Of a DNA stretch of 64,000 nucleotides, positions 1 through 11,600 are shown piece by piece (position 1 is the first letter of the stretch; each line of letters starts with the position of its first letter). The position numbers and the translations under genes were made by a program. The notes under the pieces were generated by a model that was not told the origin of the DNA, did no database searches, and worked only from the letters and a program-made list of their open reading frames with translations. The stretch is from Mycobacterium sp. (GTDB lineage: Bacteria; Actinomycetota; Actinomycetes; Mycobacteriales; Mycobacteriaceae). The stretch is from NCBI GenBank assembly GCA_025965895.1, contig JAOPWC010000114.1, positions 62,001-126,000 of the forward strand, given 5' to 3'.

Positions 1-1749
1 CCTGATGTCGACCACCGGGTAGCCGGCGTCGACACCCTTCTCCATCTGTGCTCGGACGCCTTTCTCCACGCTGGGAATGAACTGCCGCGGCACCGCTCCG
101 CCGACCACCTTGTCGACGAACTCGAACCCCGAGCCTTCAGGGAGGGGTTCGACCTCGATGTCGCACACGGCGTATTGCCCGTGCCCGCCGGACTGTTTGA
201 CGTGCCGGCCGTGGCCCTTCGCCTTGCCGGCGAAGGTCTCTCGCAGCGGCACGCGGACGGCGATCGTGTCCACCTTTACGCCGTACCGGTTGGCCAGCGC
301 GTCGAGCACGACACCGGCGTGCGCCTCGCCCATACACCAGAGCACGATCTGGTGTGTCTCCTGATTCTGCTCGATGCGCAGCGTCGGATCTTCAGCCGCC
401 AACCGCGCCAAACCGACCGCCAGCTTGTCCTCGTCGGTCTTGGCCCGTGCCTCGACCGCGATCGGGAGCAGCGGCTCCGGCATCGTCCAAGGCTTGAGCA
501 CGAGCGGCTCGGATTTCTCGGACAGCGTGTCGCCGGTTTCCGCGCGGGTCAGCCGCCCGATCGCGCAGATGTCGCCGGCGACGACCGCAGGCGCGGAACG
601 CTGCTGTCTTCCGAGCGGAAACGACAACGGCCCGATGCGCTCGTCCTCGTCGTGATCCGCGTGAGAATTCGCCGCACCGAAGAACGACGTGAAATGGCCC
701 GACACGTGAACCGTCGCGTCGGGCCTGATGGTGCCGGAGAACACCCGGACCAAACTCACCCTGCCGACGTACGGGTCCGACGTGGTCTTCACCACCTCGG
801 CGAGCAGCGATCCGTTCGGGTCGCAGGTGACGGTGTTGCGTGACGCGCCCTGGGGCGTGAACACCTGAGGCAACTGATGTTCGAGCGGGGACGGAAACGC
901 GCTGGTGACGATCTCGAGGAGTTCCAACGTGCCGACCCCGGTACCGCTGCACACCGGGATAACCGGGAAGAAGGACCCGCGGGCCACCGCCTTCTCCAGA
1001 TCGTCGATCAGCCCCGCCTGATCGATCTCCTCGCCGCCGAGATAGCGCTCCATGAGCGTCTCGTCCTCGGACTCCTCGATGATTCCCTCGATCAGGCTGC
1101 CGCGCAGTTCCTCGATCTGCTCCGCGTACGCCTCGTCCGGCTCGTGTGTGGTGCGCCTGCCGCCGCTGTATTCGTAGTGCGTTTGCGACAGCAGCCCGAT
1201 CAGCCCGCTGTCGGCGGGCAGGTAGAGCGGCAGAACCTTGTCGCCGAAGGCGGTCTGGGCGGCAAAGAGCGCGGTTTCGTAGCTTGCCCTGGCGTGGTCC
1301 AGTTTGGTGATGACGACGGCCCGCGGCATGCCGACCTCGTCGCACTCGTGCCACAGCGACTTGGTCGGCTCGTCGACGCCCTCGTTCGCGGCGATCACGA
1401 ACAGAGCGCAATCCGCTGCTCTCAGCCCGGCCCGGAGCTCACCGACGAAATCGGCGTATCCGGGCGTGTCGATGAGGTTGACTTTGACGCCCTCGTGCGC
1501 CAGCGGAGCGAGCGCCAGGCCGACCGAGCGCTGCTGGCGTATCTCCGCCTCGTCGTTGTCGCAGACTGTCGTGCCGTCCACGACGGAGCCGCGTCGGGTG
1601 ATCACGCCCGCAGCGGCAAGGAGGGCCTCGACGAGGGTGGTTTTTCCCGCGCACGATGGGCCGACCAGGACCACATTGCGGATGGCGGCCGGGCTGTCCG
1701 CGGTGGGGGCGGCTCCGGCGCCTTGGGAAGTATTCGTCTTGTCTGCCAT
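1..1749 (-). CDS. fusA2: Elongation factor G-like GTPase, partial (C-terminus beyond window)
   Basis: Translational GTPase of the EF-G family; the reading frame runs from ATG 1749 off the left edge, so about 583 residues are visible. The P-loop is GPSCAGKT (about residues 30-37), followed by the switch II motif DTPGY and the G4-type motif TKLD. The P-loop lacks the usual GHxDxGKT form and the sequence resembles the shorter actinobacterial FusA2 (Rv0120c) more than the housekeeping FusA. A ribosome site (AAGGAGGAACG) precedes the start. FusA2-type proteins are not the essential translocase and their exact role is unsettled. No str-operon neighbours (rpsL, rpsG, tuf) lie beside it, which fits the FusA2 assignment. 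Confidence 0.88.
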   Translation of the reverse strand, partial: MADKTNTSQGAGAAPTADSPAAIRNVVLVGPSCAGKTTLVEALLAAAGVITRRGSVVDGTTVCDNDEAEIRQQRSVGLALAPLAHEGVKVNLIDTPGYADFVGELRAGLRAADCALFVIAANEGVDEPTKSLWHECDEVGMPRAVVITKLDHARASYETALFAAQTAFGDKVLPLYLPADSGLIGLLSQTHYEYSGGRRTTHEPDEAYAEQIEELRGSLIEGIIEESEDETLMERYLGGEEIDQAGLIDDLEKAVARGSFFPVIPVCSGTGVGTLELLEIVTSAFPSPLEHQLPQVFTPQGASRNTVTCDPNGSLLAEVVKTTSDPYVGRVSLVRVFSGTIRPDATVHVSGHFTSFFGAANSHADHDEDERIGPLSFPLGRQQRSAPAVVAGDICAIGRLTRAETGDTLSEKSEPLVLKPWTMPEPLLPIAVEARAKTDEDKLAVGLARLAAEDPTLRIEQNQETHQIVLWCMGEAHAGVVLDALANRYGVKVDTIAVRVPLRETFAGKAKGHGRHVKQSGGHGQYAVCDIEVEPLPEGSGFEFVDKVVGGAVPRQFIPSVEKGVRAQMEKGVDAGYPVVDIR

Positions 1750-1991
1750 GACGTTCCTCCTTGTTAAGCAACAATTCCCCCAACAGCCCGTCGAGCACAA
1801 GACCAATGCCAGGCCAACCTTGGGCCTGTGCGGAGCGATCAGGGACTCGGTGAGCCGGCATCACGACGGTTGGGTAGGCTCACGCGCGTTACGTCCAACG
1901 ACGACCAACCCGCCCCGGTCTGTCGGGCGTGCGCGTGCCGAGTTCGGCAAGGCGGCGACGACGAACTTTGTGGGGCGAAGGGGGTGCAACA

Positions 1992-3287
1992 GTGGACATG
2001 GTGCTCGGCCTGTCGGTGACGCCGACGAGCGTTGGGTTCGTCCTCGTTGAGGGATGCGGCGCAGACGGTGTCACCCTGGACCGCGACGCGTTCGATGTCC
2101 GTCCCGGCAGCGGGGTGACCGCTGTGACCGTTTCGGAGCATGTGGCCACTGCCATGCTGCGCACGGAGGCGGTCGCGGCCGCCGGAGCGCATGAGTTGCT
2201 GTCGATCGGCGTCACCTGGAGCGACGAAGCCGAGTGGGAAGGCTCCGTGCTGCTCGAGTCGCTGATCGAATCCGGGATCGACAACGTCGTCGCGGTCGGT
2301 TTAGCGGAGGCAACCGAAGCGCTGGCCCGCGGTATCGGGCGCATCGTGGAGTACGAGAAGACCGCGGTCTGCGTCATAGAGCCCGGAGCGGTGATGGCGT
2401 TGGAGGTCGACGGCCGCGCTGACGCGGTGCAGACCGTCGTCAACCACAGGCTCACCACCGAGGCCGAGCTGGTGCGGTGGCTGACCATGATCCTGGATAG
2501 CGCCGACTGGCAACCGGACGGGCTGGTGGTCGTGGGCTCGGGCGGCGACATCGACGCGATCACCGGCCGCCTCCAACGGGAATTGCCGGTGCCGGTCATC
2601 GCACCGGCGGAGGCCGAGCTCGCACTTGCACGCGGCGCGGCGCTGGCGTCGGCGCATGACGTCGAGTTCGCCGACCGGGATCTGCGCCGGCAGCCGGCCG
2701 GCGGCGAACGCCGGCGACGGATGCCTCTGCCGTACCTCGGCGCGTTGACCCTGTTGGTGGCCGCCGCGTTGACTTTCGTGGTTTCGGTGTCGCTCGCCGT
2801 CGGTTTGAAGCTGACATCGGACAGCAATGCGAAACCCGCCGAGCACCAGCAGGTGGTACACACATCGGGCCCGCCGGCGATGATCCAGGCTGCCGCACCG
2901 CCCGCTCCGCCGCCGATGGCTCAGCTCGTGCCGCCACCTGCCGCCGACCCGCCGGCACCCATGCCCGATGCGGCGCCGATCGTCGACGTTCCGGAGTCGC
3001 CACCGGTGCAGAGCGCACCCGAGGAGCCGGCCGCCGGGGTTCCGCCGCCCACTGACGTTCCGGCAGCTGCGCCACCTCCGCCGCTGCCAGCCAGCACACC
3101 TCCCGTGCCGCCGTCATCTACTGGCACCGGGGGGTTGCGCGATCATTCACCGCTGCTGACGAAGATCCTCGAGCACGTGCCGGGTCTGCACCGGTCGCCG
3201 GCGGAGCAGCAAGAGCCGACGACGGATCAGGTCCCGCCGCCGGCTCCGCCTCCGCCTGCTGACGTCCCGGCTCCGCCCGCGGGCTGA
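1992..3287 (+). CDS. DUF7159 family membrane protein with proline-rich tail
   Basis: Mycobacterial protein with an N-terminal domain beginning VDMVLGLSVTPTSV, as in DUF7159 proteins, about 250 residues long with an actin/hexokinase-like look. One membrane segment (LGALTLLVAAALTFVVSV, near residue 255) follows, then a long Pro/Ala tail rich in PPP and PAPP. I chose GTG 1992 because it gives the family N-terminus and lies six bases after GAAGGGGG; an ATG 63 bases upstream only adds an arginine-rich stretch. Function unknown; it probably sits in the inner membrane with the Pro-rich tail in the cell wall space. It is divergent from the EF-G-like gene across about 240 bp. Confidence 0.8.
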   Translation: MDMVLGLSVTPTSVGFVLVEGCGADGVTLDRDAFDVRPGSGVTAVTVSEHVATAMLRTEAVAAAGAHELLSIGVTWSDEAEWEGSVLLESLIESGIDNVVAVGLAEATEALARGIGRIVEYEKTAVCVIEPGAVMALEVDGRADAVQTVVNHRLTTEAELVRWLTMILDSADWQPDGLVVVGSGGDIDAITGRLQRELPVPVIAPAEAELALARGAALASAHDVEFADRDLRRQPAGGERRRRMPLPYLGALTLLVAAALTFVVSVSLAVGLKLTSDSNAKPAEHQQVVHTSGPPAMIQAAAPPAPPPMAQLVPPPAADPPAPMPDAAPIVDVPESPPVQSAPEEPAAGVPPPTDVPAAAPPPPLPASTPPVPPSSTGTGGLRDHSPLLTKILEHVPGLHRSPAEQQEPTTDQVPPPAPPPPADVPAPPAG

Positions 3288-3342
3288 ATCAGGTAGCCGG
3301 ACGGAAGGTCGTGCCCCTCGTCCGGAGCGCCGCGCGGCGCTG

Positions 3343-4557
3343 ATGCCCACCGAGTCGGCCTTCGTCCTCACCATCCTGGTGCTCTGCTATTCGGTGGTCT
3401 CCGGGCTGGTGCGGCGGTGGTACCTGGCCCCAGCATTGATATTCGTCGTCGCCGGGATAGCCCTGGGGCCTTCCGGTCTTGGCCTCGTCGAGGTGGACGC
3501 CGGCACCGAGGGCTTCACAGTGCTCGCCCAACTCGCGCTGACGGTGATCCTGTTCAACCAGGCGTCGACGCTGAACCTGCGCACCGTGTTTCGTCGGGGC
3601 CATCTGACGTTGCGGCTGCTTGCGATCGGCATCCCGGTGACAATCGCGCTCGGCACGTTGACCGCAATCGTCGTATTGCCTGTATTGCCGCTGTGGGAAG
3701 CGGTGTGCCTGGCGGTGATCGTTGCCCCGACCGAGGTCGCGCTGATCGATGGCCTTCTGCAGGACGGGCGGATTCCCGAACGGGTCCGGCAGGCGCTCTC
3801 CACAGAGAGCGGCTTCTACGACGGATTCGCCTTGGCCGCGCTGCTCGGCGCGCTGGCCCTGGCATCTGAGCAATCCGACCGGGCGCCGGCGCGGTGGGCG
3901 TGGTTCGCGTTCCGCACCGAGTTCGTGTCGCTGGCAGTCGGCGTGGGTGTCGGCCTGATCGGCGGCATGGTGGTCTCGCGATCCTTCAGGCGCGGTTGGA
4001 TGAGTGACACCTGGGCGCAGTTGGCGACATTGGCCCTGGCGCTGATCTGCTTCGGGATAGCCGAGCGCTTGCACGCGAGCGGGTTCGTCAGTGCATTCGC
4101 CGGTGGGCTGACCTACGCGGTCGTCTCACCCAGGGAAGCTGACGAGTCTGCGATGACGCAGGTGTCCGACGCGGCGGGCCAGCTTCTGGAGCTGTTGGTG
4201 TTTGCGATCTTCGGGGGCTTCGCCGTCATACCGGCATGGCAGCACGTCGGCTGGCGGACGGTGACCTTCGCGGTGGTGGCCCTGGTGGTCGTGCGTGTCA
4301 TCGCGGTGGCGTTCGCTATGCTCGGCACCGGCCTGTCGGCACGAAGCGTGCTGTTCATGGGATGGTTCGGCCCGCGTGGTATCGGGACGCTGGTGCTGGG
4401 ACTGATTGTGGTGGGCCGGGGCCAGATCCATCAGGGTGCGCTCATATCGCAGGTCGTTATCGTGACGGTGACCGCAAGCTTGGTCGTGCACAGCCTGACG
4501 GCGCCGGTGGGAATCAGACTCATGAGTAAGACGCCGGATCGGTCCAGTAGCTCCTGA
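3343..4557 (+). CDS. CPA1-family cation:proton antiporter
   Basis: Multi-pass membrane protein of 404 residues with roughly 11-12 hydrophobic segments. Recognisable CPA1/NhaP motifs are APTEVALIDG in the position of the ATDPV motif, ESGFYDGFA in place of the usual ESGLNDG ion-binding motif (the Asp is kept, the Asn is not), and GWFGPRGIGTL near residue 340. The family exchanges Na+ or K+ for protons across the inner membrane. It follows the DUF7159 gene by 55 bp on the same strand and could be cotranscribed. The changed Asn suggests altered ion preference, which is inference. Confidence 0.87.
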   Translation: MPTESAFVLTILVLCYSVVSGLVRRWYLAPALIFVVAGIALGPSGLGLVEVDAGTEGFTVLAQLALTVILFNQASTLNLRTVFRRGHLTLRLLAIGIPVTIALGTLTAIVVLPVLPLWEAVCLAVIVAPTEVALIDGLLQDGRIPERVRQALSTESGFYDGFALAALLGALALASEQSDRAPARWAWFAFRTEFVSLAVGVGVGLIGGMVVSRSFRRGWMSDTWAQLATLALALICFGIAERLHASGFVSAFAGGLTYAVVSPREADESAMTQVSDAAGQLLELLVFAIFGGFAVIPAWQHVGWRTVTFAVVALVVVRVIAVAFAMLGTGLSARSVLFMGWFGPRGIGTLVLGLIVVGRGQIHQGALISQVVIVTVTASLVVHSLTAPVGIRLMSKTPDRSSSS

Positions 4558-4725
4558 GGTTCAGAGTCGTTCTTCACCACCGACCACTTCAACGCCCAGC
4601 TGTCGGTGCTGGTGAGGCAATCGGAGTTGGGCCGCATCGGAAAAGCCGAACTGACCGGGCTGATTCAGGACGCGTGGTTGTCGCGGGCCTCGAAACGCCG
4701 CGCCGCGGCTTGGCTCTCCGCACGG
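4558..4725 (+). pseudogene. Decayed C-terminus of a YjbR/MmcQ-family protein
   Basis: Directly after the antiporter stop codon, the frame starting at 4558 reads SESFFTTDHFNAQLSVLVR and then ELTGLIQDAWLSRASKRRAA. This matches the C-terminal part of YjbR/MmcQ proteins (FFTTPHFDGYPAVLVRL ... ELLxDAWLxRAPKRLAA). Nothing recognisable as the N-terminal half lies upstream, because the antiporter occupies that space. It is therefore a 5'-truncated remnant and not a functional gene. The family assignment is from memory of the motif; an HMM search would settle it. Confidence 0.62.
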
Positions 4726-4767
4726 TGGGGTAAGGCGTCGGTTGGTCGCGGCCCACAACGGCCCGGA

Positions 4768-4881
4768 GTCTGCGACGTCGCCCAGCCAGCCACGCCGGCC
4801 GCGGACAAGTCCTGCTGCCGCACTACTTTGCAATCGCCTTGGCGCCGTCTTGTTCGCCGATTCAGAGAACGTCTTGCCTGG
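4768..4881 (-). pseudogene. Deleted, frameshifted copy of the small secreted protein at 36987-37442
   Basis: On the minus strand the DNA matches the coding strand of the intact secreted-protein gene at 37 kb. Both contain GTGCGGCAGCAGGACT/C, GACAAGACGGCGC/CAAGGCGA and the segment encoding GKTFSE. The remnant lacks roughly 75 bases between the GKTFSE and GDKTAQGDC segments and has single-base insertions that break the frame. It has no start codon or signal peptide. It is a non-functional relic left by duplication or by loss of a homologous gene. Confidence 0.68.
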
Positions 4882-5628
4882 TTGCCTGCTGTTTTGCTCG
4901 CATAGCAAGGGCTGTCATCGGAATTCCAGCAAAGTTACCGCAAAGTAGGCGATCTGCCGCGCTTTTGCTCAATCCCGTTGCACCATCAGATAGGCAGATG
5001 GCGCGAACTCCAACACTCTTCCTTCAAAAGGGGGGCCGCGAGCGTGAGGTTTTGCTCGATTCATCGCATATCTGAGATGTCGTCCGCAGGCGCGCGCGCA
5101 CGACGTACGACCTTCGCGGCATTAACGGTGAGCGAACTCCCCCGGGGAGGCGTCAAAGCGTGCACGGCCGCGGCCATAACCCTCCGGCACGCCCGTTTAG
5201 GAGGCGGGGCGCGGCCTGCAGCAGCTACTCACCGCCCCCCTTTACCGGGCGACTCCGCGCTAAACCACGAGTCCCCGACGCTATCGCTGGCCGGTGCACC
5301 GGCTACCCCAACCTCTGGGTGACTGTATTCGGGATGCAGTACTAGATGCAGTAACAACGGCACGGATCGGTGGGTTTTGGGTATCGCAGGCCGCCTCTAG
5401 CAAAGCCGCTGCAGTCGCTGGCTCGCGGCGTCAAAGCGCCGATTTGGCGGAAGTTATCGAATTCCCGCTTTTTTTACCTAGCGGTAAGCCAAGATCTATA
5501 CGCTCCTACTTCACATCGACAACACCTGGCTAGATGCGCGGACGAACCCCGCCAGTGGGAGGCGGGGAATTCACCCTCGCGTGCGAATGGAATCGGATTG
5601 CGTCACTGAGAAGAGGTGAAAGGCACAC
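4882..5628 (+). other. Gene-free 0.75-kb region upstream of the polyketide synthase operon
   Basis: No convincing gene on either strand. It holds a short direct repeat (GATGCAGTA at 5333 and 5345), a 12-base word GGCGTCAAAGCG occurring twice (near 5150 and 5429), the palindrome CCGGTGCACCGG near 5292, and an AT-rich stretch near 5465-5515 unlike the surroundings. The last bases carry GAGGTGAAAGG, a good ribosome site for the PKS. The AT-rich stretch is the most likely place for the operon promoter, but I cannot identify -35/-10 boxes with confidence. Confidence 0.5.
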
Positions 5629-8600
5629 ATGGTCCGCAGATCTGTCGTCCCCGTCGCTGTGATCGGTATGGGATGCCGCCTTCCCGGCGGTATCGACTCG
5701 CCCCAACGGCTGTGGGAGGCCTTGCTCCGGGGCGATGACCTCGTCACCGAGGTTCCCCCCGACCGGTGGGACGCCGACGAATACTACGACCCAGAGCCGG
5801 GTGTCCCGGGCCGGTCCGTGTCGAAGTGGGGCGCATTTCTCGACGACGTCGGCGGCTTCGATTGCGACTTCTTCGGGATCAACGAGCGCGAGGCGACCGC
5901 GACCGATCCGCAGCACCGCCTGTTGCTGGAAACCTCTTGGGAGGCTATGGAGCACGCCGGTCTCACCCCGCAGATGATGGCCGAGTCCCTGACCGGCGTC
6001 TTCATGGGATTGACTCACGGCGACTACCAATTGCTGGCCGCCGATGCCCACTCCATAGAAGGGCCGTACGGCTTCACCGGCACCACCTTCAGTTTGGCGT
6101 CCGGGCGGATCGCTTACGCGCTGGGAGTCCACGGTCCCGCGCTGACGGTCGACTCGGCATGTTCGTCTAGCCTGCTCGCCGTGCACATGGGCTGTCGCAG
6201 CCTGCACGACGGCGAAAGCGACCTAGCCCTCGCGGGGGGCGCCTGCGTGATGCTCGATCCGCGGAAGTTCGCCTCGGGCTCGGCGCAGGGCATGCTGTCT
6301 CCCACCGGACGTTGTCACGCATTCGACGTCGCGGCCGACGGGTTCGTGACTTCCGAGGGTTGCGCTGTGGTGTTGCTCAAGCGGCTACCGGATGCACTGC
6401 GCGATGGTGATCGCGTCCTGGCCGTGGTGCGCGGAACCGCCGCCAATCAGGACGGCCGTACCATCAACATCTCGACACCGTCGGTAACCGCTCAGACCGC
6501 GGTGTATCGGGCGGCGTTGGCCGCGGCGGGGATGGACGCCTGCACCGTCGGAATGGTTGAGGCGCACGGCCCCGGTACCCCGGTCGGCGACCCCATCGAA
6601 TACACCAGCCTCGCCAACGTATACGGCACCGACGGCCCCTGCGCCCTGGCTTCTGTGAAGACCAATTTCGGACATGCCCAGTCGGCCTCCGGAGCACTGG
6701 GCCTGATGAAGGCGGTCCTTGCGCTGCAGCATGGTGTGGTTCCGCAGAACCGGCACTTCACCCGCCTGCCTGATGATCTTGCCGGGATTGACACGGAACT
6801 CTTTGTGCCACAAAAGACTACGCCATGGCCCACCAACGCCCACCACCCACGACGGGCCGCCGTGTCCTCGTATGGGTTGTCGGGAACGAACGTGCACGCG
6901 GTCTTGGAGCAAGCACCCGAGAGCGCTGGCCAGCACCTCGGACCAGACGACGACATGGAACCCGCAGCCCCGATGACGGCACCACTGCTGTTTGCGTTGT
7001 CATCTACATCGGCTGACGAATTGCGCCGGACCTCTGGCCGGTTGGCCGCGTGGGTAGAGGCCCGTGCGAACGTCGTGACGTTGCCAGATCTCGCCTACAC
7101 CCTGGCGCGCCGGCGCGGGCACCGGCCGGTGCGCACGGCCGTGCTGGCCAGCACTCACCAGGAGCTGACAGAGGCTTTGCGGGAGGTCGCCGACGGCGAC
7201 ACTCCGCATCAGGCCGCGGTGGGGCTGGACGATCCAGGACCGGTCTGGCTGTTCTCCGGGCAGGGTTCGCAGTGGGCCGCGATGGGCGCCAGCCTGCTCG
7301 CCACCGAACCCGTGTTCGCTGCGATTGTCGCCGAGGCGGAGCCGCTGATCGCGGCGGAGTCCGGGTTTTCGGTGACCGAGGCGATGTCGGCGCCCGAGGC
7401 CGTGACCGGTATCGAGCGGATCCAGCCGACCCTGTTCACCATGCAGGTGGCCATGGCCGCCACCATGAAGTCCTACGGGGTGCGCCCGGGCGCGGTCATC
7501 GGGCATTCGCTGGGAGAGGCCGCGGCAGCCGTTGTCGCGGGCGCGCTGTCCCTGGAAGACGGGGCCCGCGTGATCTGCCGACGCTCGCGGCTGATGTCCC
7601 GTATCGCCGGTTCCGGTGCCATGGCGTCAGTGGAGCTGCCCGCCCAGCAAGTGCTTTCGGAGCTAATGGCCCGCGCCGACGACGTAGTGGTGGCAGTCGT
7701 GGCCTCGCCGCAGTCCACGGTCATCGGCGGCGCGACGGAGACGGTGCGCGATCTGGTCGCGGCATGGGAACAGCGGGACGTGATGGCACGCGAGGTGACC
7801 GTCGACGTGGCATCGCACTCCCCACAAGTCGATCCGATCCTCGACGACCTGGCCGAAGTCCTGGCTGACCTCACCCCGAGGACACCGGAGGTTCCGTACT
7901 ACTCCGCGACGCTGTTGGACCCGCGTGAGCGCCCGGCGTGCAATGCCGATTACTGGGCGGACAACCTGCGTCACACGGTGCGGTTCGCGGCGGCGGTGCA
8001 GGCGGCACTGGAGGACGGCTACCGGGTCTTCGCCGAGCTGGCACCACACCCGCTGCTCACCCACGCCGTCGAGCAGACCGCCCGCAGCTTCGACGTACCG
8101 CTGGTCGCCCTGGCCGCCATGCGGCGGGAACAAGCGCTGCCGCACGGGCTGCGCGACTTCCTGGCGAATTTGTACACCGCGGGCGCCGCTGTCGACTTCT
8201 CGATGATCTATCCCGGTGGACGGCTGGTAGATGCGCCGCTGCCGACCTGGACCCGCCGTTCGCTGCTGTTGAGTCGCGACGGTCAGGACTCGCCGACACG
8301 TGGCGGCTGCACGGTTTCAGTGCACCCGCTGTTGGGCGCGCATGTGCGCTTACGCGAGGAGCCCGAGCGCCACGCCTGGGAGGCGGAGGTGGGCACCGAG
8401 GCATTGCCGTGGCTCGGTGACCATCAGGTGCACCAGGTGGCCGCGCTCCCGGGGGCTGCCTACTGCGAGATGGCGCTGGCGGCGGCTCGCGCGGTCCTCG
8501 GCGAGGCATCCGAGGTCCGCGACATCCGGTTCGAGCAGATGCTGTTGCTCGACGAGAGCACCCCGGTCGCCGCGGCCGCCTCTGTCACGTCGCCGGGCGT

Positions 8601-11600
8601 CGTCAGCTTCACGGTAGAGACCGACCGGGACGGCGAACGTGCGCGGCGAGCCGGCGGGGTCCTGCATGCCGTGGATGATGCGCACCAACGCCCCGCGCAC
8701 GACATGGAGGCGCTGCTCGCGGCCCACCCGTGCCGCACGGCAGGAACCGAGCTGCGGCACTGGTTCGACGAGCGCGGTATCCAGTACGGTCCTGCGTTCA
8801 CCGGGCTGGCCGCCGCGCGCACGGCGGAAGGGGCAGCCAGCACCGTGCTGGCCGAAGTGAGCCTGCCCAGCTCCATCCGATCGCAGCAGAATGGCTACGC
8901 AGTGCATCCCGCCCTGCTGGATGCCTGCTTTCAGTCCGTCGCAGTGCATCCCGACGTCCAGGCTGCCGCCGCCGGTGGTTTGCTCTTGCCGCTGGGCGTA
9001 CGTCGGCTGCGTACCTACGGTCCCACCCGCGACGCGCACTACTGCTATGCGCGGCTGACCGTTGCCGACACCGCCGTGGTCGAGGCGGACCTCGATGTCT
9101 TGGACGAGCACGGGACAGTCCTGCTGACGGTGCGCGGGCTGAAGCTGGGTACCGGGATGACCGAGACCAGCACCCGCGATCGTGTGCTGGCCGAGCGCCT
9201 GCTGACCATCCAATGGCAGCAGCGAACGTTGCCGGCGGCTGACCATGCCGACCCTGGCGCGTGGCTTTTGGTCAGCACCTGCACGACAGCGGATCTGGTC
9301 GGCACCAAGTTGACCGACGCGTTGAAAGCCGAGGGCTCGCAATGCGCGACGATGGTGTGGCCAAAGCATTCCGACCACCGGGCCAACGCCGAACTGCTCG
9401 GCTCGCACCTCGGTAGCGGCGAATTCACGGGCGTGGTCATCTTGACGGGCCCGAAGAATGGCAACCCGGATGAGCAGTGCGCCGGCCGGGGCGGGGAGTA
9501 TGTGCGTCATCTGGTGCGCATCGCCCGCGCATTGCCGGACATCCCGGCTGAACCGCCTCGCCTGTACCTCGTCAGCAGGAATGCCCAGACGGTGGTGGCC
9601 GGCGACCGGGCCAACCTGGAGCAGGCCGGGCTGCGTGGCTTGATGCGGGTGATCGCTACTGAACATCCGCATTTGCGCGCGACCCAAATCGATGTGAACG
9701 AGGACACCGATGCCGAGCAGCTGGCACGGCAACTGCTGGTGGGGTCCGAAGAGGATGAGACGGCCTGGCGCAACGGCCAGTGGTATACCGCGCGGTTGTG
9801 CCCCGCTCCGCTGGGCCCCGAGGAGCGGCGAACCGCCGTGGTCAACCACCAGCATGACGGCATGCGACTGCAGATCCGCACGCCTGGTGACCTCGAATCG
9901 ATGGAACTTGCCGCCGTCGACCGCGTTCCGCCGGGTCCGGGACAGATCGAGGTCGCGATCAGCGCGTCCAGCGTCAACTTCGCCGATGTCCTTGTCGCGT
10001 ACGGCCGATACCCGAGCTTGGAGGGACGGCTGCCGCAGCTGGGTACCGACTTCGCCGGGGTGGTGACCGCGGTGGGGCGGGATGTGACCGATCACCAGGT
10101 GGGCGATCACGTCGGCGGCCTGTCCGCCAACGGCTGTTGGGGCACCTTTGTCACCTGCGACGCCAACCTGGCCGTCACGCTGCCCCCGGGGCTGGCCGAT
10201 GAGCAGGCGGCGGCGGTGACCACGGCGCACGCCACCGCGTGGCACGGCCTGCACGACCTGGCCAGGATCACCCGCGGTGATCGGGTGTTGATTCACTCCG
10301 CGACCGGTGGGGTCGGGCAGGCGGCGATCGCGATCGCCCGGGCCGCCGGAGCGCAAATCTTCGCAACCGCAGGCAGCGAGCAGCGCCGACAGTCGTTGCA
10401 CGACATAGGAATTGAACACGTCTACGACTCGCGCGGCATCGGGTTCACCGACTTGGTCCGCCACGACACCGAGGGGTGTGGCGTCGACATCGTGCTCAAT
10501 TCGGTGACCGGCGCAGCACAGCGCGCGGGCATCGAACTGCTGGCGCTCGGTGGGCGATTCGTTGAGATCGGCAAACGCGACATCTACGGCGACAGCCGGC
10601 TGGGACTCTTCCCGTTCCGTCGCAATCTCGCGTTCTTCGGCGTGGACGTGGGTCTGATGACCGTCAGCCACCCGCAGAAGATTCGCGACCTGCTGAAGAC
10701 GGTGTACCAACTCACCGCCGATGGCTCACTGCCGATCCCGGAAAGCACGCACTATCCGCTTGAGGACGCGGCGACCGCCATTCGGGTCATGAGCGCGGCC
10801 CAGCACACCGGCAAACTCGTGCTCGACGTCCCGCACGTGGGGCACAGCAATGTGGTGGTACCTCCGGAGCAGGCTCGGGTCTTCCGCCGCGATGGCGCCT
10901 ACATCATCACCGGCGGACTTGGTGGTCTCGGCCTCTTCCTGGCCGAGAAGATGGCCGCGGCGGGCTGTGGCCGGATCGTGCTCACCTCCCGCTCGCAGCC
11001 AACTCCCAAGGCGCTGGAGATGATCGAGCTCATCGGGTCGGTCGGTGCGGACATCGTGGTGGAGTGCGGCGACATCGCCGAAGCCGGCACTGCGGAGCGG
11101 CTGGTGGCATCCGCGACCGCGACCGGGCTTCCGGTGCGCGGTGTGCTGCACGCGGCGGCGGTGGTCGAGGACGCCGCGCTGACCAACATCACGGACGCGC
11201 TCATCGACCGTGACTGGGCGCCGAAGGTCTACGGCGCCTGGCACCTGCACCGCGCTACGGCCGCGCAGCCACTGGACTGGTTCTGCGTGTTCTCCTCGGC
11301 GGCTGCGTTAGTGGGCTCGCCCGGTCAGGGCGCCTACGCCGCGGCCAACAGCTGGCTGGACGCCTTCGCCCACTGGCGCCGCGCTCATGGCCTTCCGGCT
11401 ACCGCAATTGCGTGGGGAGCGTGGGCGGAGATCGGCCGCGCCACCGCCCTGGCCGAAAGCGCCGACACCGCGATCACTCCCGAGGAAGGCGCTTACGCCT
11501 TCCAGGCGCTGCTGCGGCACGATCGCGCGCACACCGGGTACGCGCCGATCGTCAACGCACCGTGGTTGACCGCGCTCTCGCAACGCAGTCGGTTCGCTGA

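Noticed and set aside
5463..5485. CCGCT...AGCGG hairpin with T-run upstream of the PKS as a terminator
   Set aside because: The stem is only five pairs and the run of T lies within the loop, so it does not fit a terminator on either strand.
8350..10710. Long minus-strand open frame of 786 codons
   Set aside because: It is the reverse-strand shadow of the PKS; its translation shows no domain and the plus strand encodes DH, linker and ER motifs.
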